In this document: one piece after another, positions 63,991 through 64,000 of the stretch
Position numbering within the stretch: the stretch's first letter is position 1
How the letters are laid out: each line of letters begins with the position of its first letter
DNA from: Dendrocalamus latiflorus
Lineage: Eukaryota > Streptophyta > Magnoliopsida > Poales > Poaceae
Direction: 5' to 3'
Assembly: GCA_017311315.1 (NCBI GenBank)
Contig: CM029640.1
Location: 33,169,092-33,233,091 of the forward strand
DNA length: 64,000 nucleotides
Translations under genes and position numbers: made by a program
The notes under the pieces: generated by a model
Seen by the model: the letters and a program-made list of their open reading frames with translations, nothing else
Told to the model about the DNA's origin: nothing
Database searches by the model: none

Positions 63991-64000
63991 ATGAGTAATA

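Larger units (their letters stand above)
62596..64000 (-). mobile_element. 3' end of a Copia element, running off the window
   Basis: Minus orientation: RNase H-region codons, purine tract GAGTTTAAGGAATGG (62747-62761), then a short LTR 62596-62746. The 5' part lies beyond 64000. It is split by the hAT at 62860-63481. Confidence 0.8.

Overview
The window is plant nuclear DNA and almost certainly from a grass, probably a panicoid. The evidence is intron-bearing nuclear genes that read like cereal proteins (ribosomal protein eL6, a G-type lectin receptor kinase, a DAO-type dioxygenase), GC-rich gene starts, and a dense load of nested LTR retrotransposons, MULEs, hATs and MITEs. No tool was run. 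Family calls come from reading translated motifs, and element borders come from matching terminal repeats and target-site duplications (TSDs) by eye.

Layout. 0-3.1 kb: eL6 on the minus strand with a telo-box/site-II promoter. 3.1-15.3 kb: one structurally complete 12.2-kb Tat-type Gypsy element (TSD AGGCA) with broken gag and pol, two long tandem arrays and an antisense gene. 15.4-19.4 kb: the terminal exon of an unrecognised minus-strand gene, then a truncated plant-mobile-domain (PMD) gene with MULE-like subterminal repeats. 20.2-22.6 kb: an intact intronless lectin receptor kinase. 23-31 kb: degenerate repeats, two of the three copies of a LINE-like 3' repeat, a broken LRR receptor-like gene and a solo LTR. 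31.3-36.6 kb: a full MuDR-like MULE (590-bp TIRs, 9-bp TSD) with two convergent genes. 37.0-41.1 kb: a very young, internally rearranged Copia element (TSD GACGC). 41.8-50.5 kb: a nest in which a plus-strand long LTR (TSD ATGCC) holds an opposite-strand LTR (TSD ATTAA), which holds a Pack-hAT (8-bp TSD) carrying a HAD-phosphatase exon fragment. 53.1-54.2 kb: an intact three-exon DAO-like gene with a 200-bp foldback just upstream. 54.7-61.4 kb: an hAT remnant, a second MULE with a decayed PMD gene, a possible Helitron end and nested hAT-like elements. 62.6-64.0 kb: the 3' end of a Copia element split by another hAT (TSD CTGAAAAC).

Only three host genes look complete and functional: eL6, the lectin receptor kinase and DAO. 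The rest is mobile DNA and its debris, and most breaks are single frameshifts or C-to-T-type stops. The most informative biology is in the mobile elements. The 31-kb MULE has both genes fired convergently from duplicated TIR promoters, with a GRF-zinc-finger/coiled-coil gene where maize MuDR keeps mudrB. Several MULE ends carry arrays of short palindromic GC words. Two hAT elements appear to have picked up host gene pieces.
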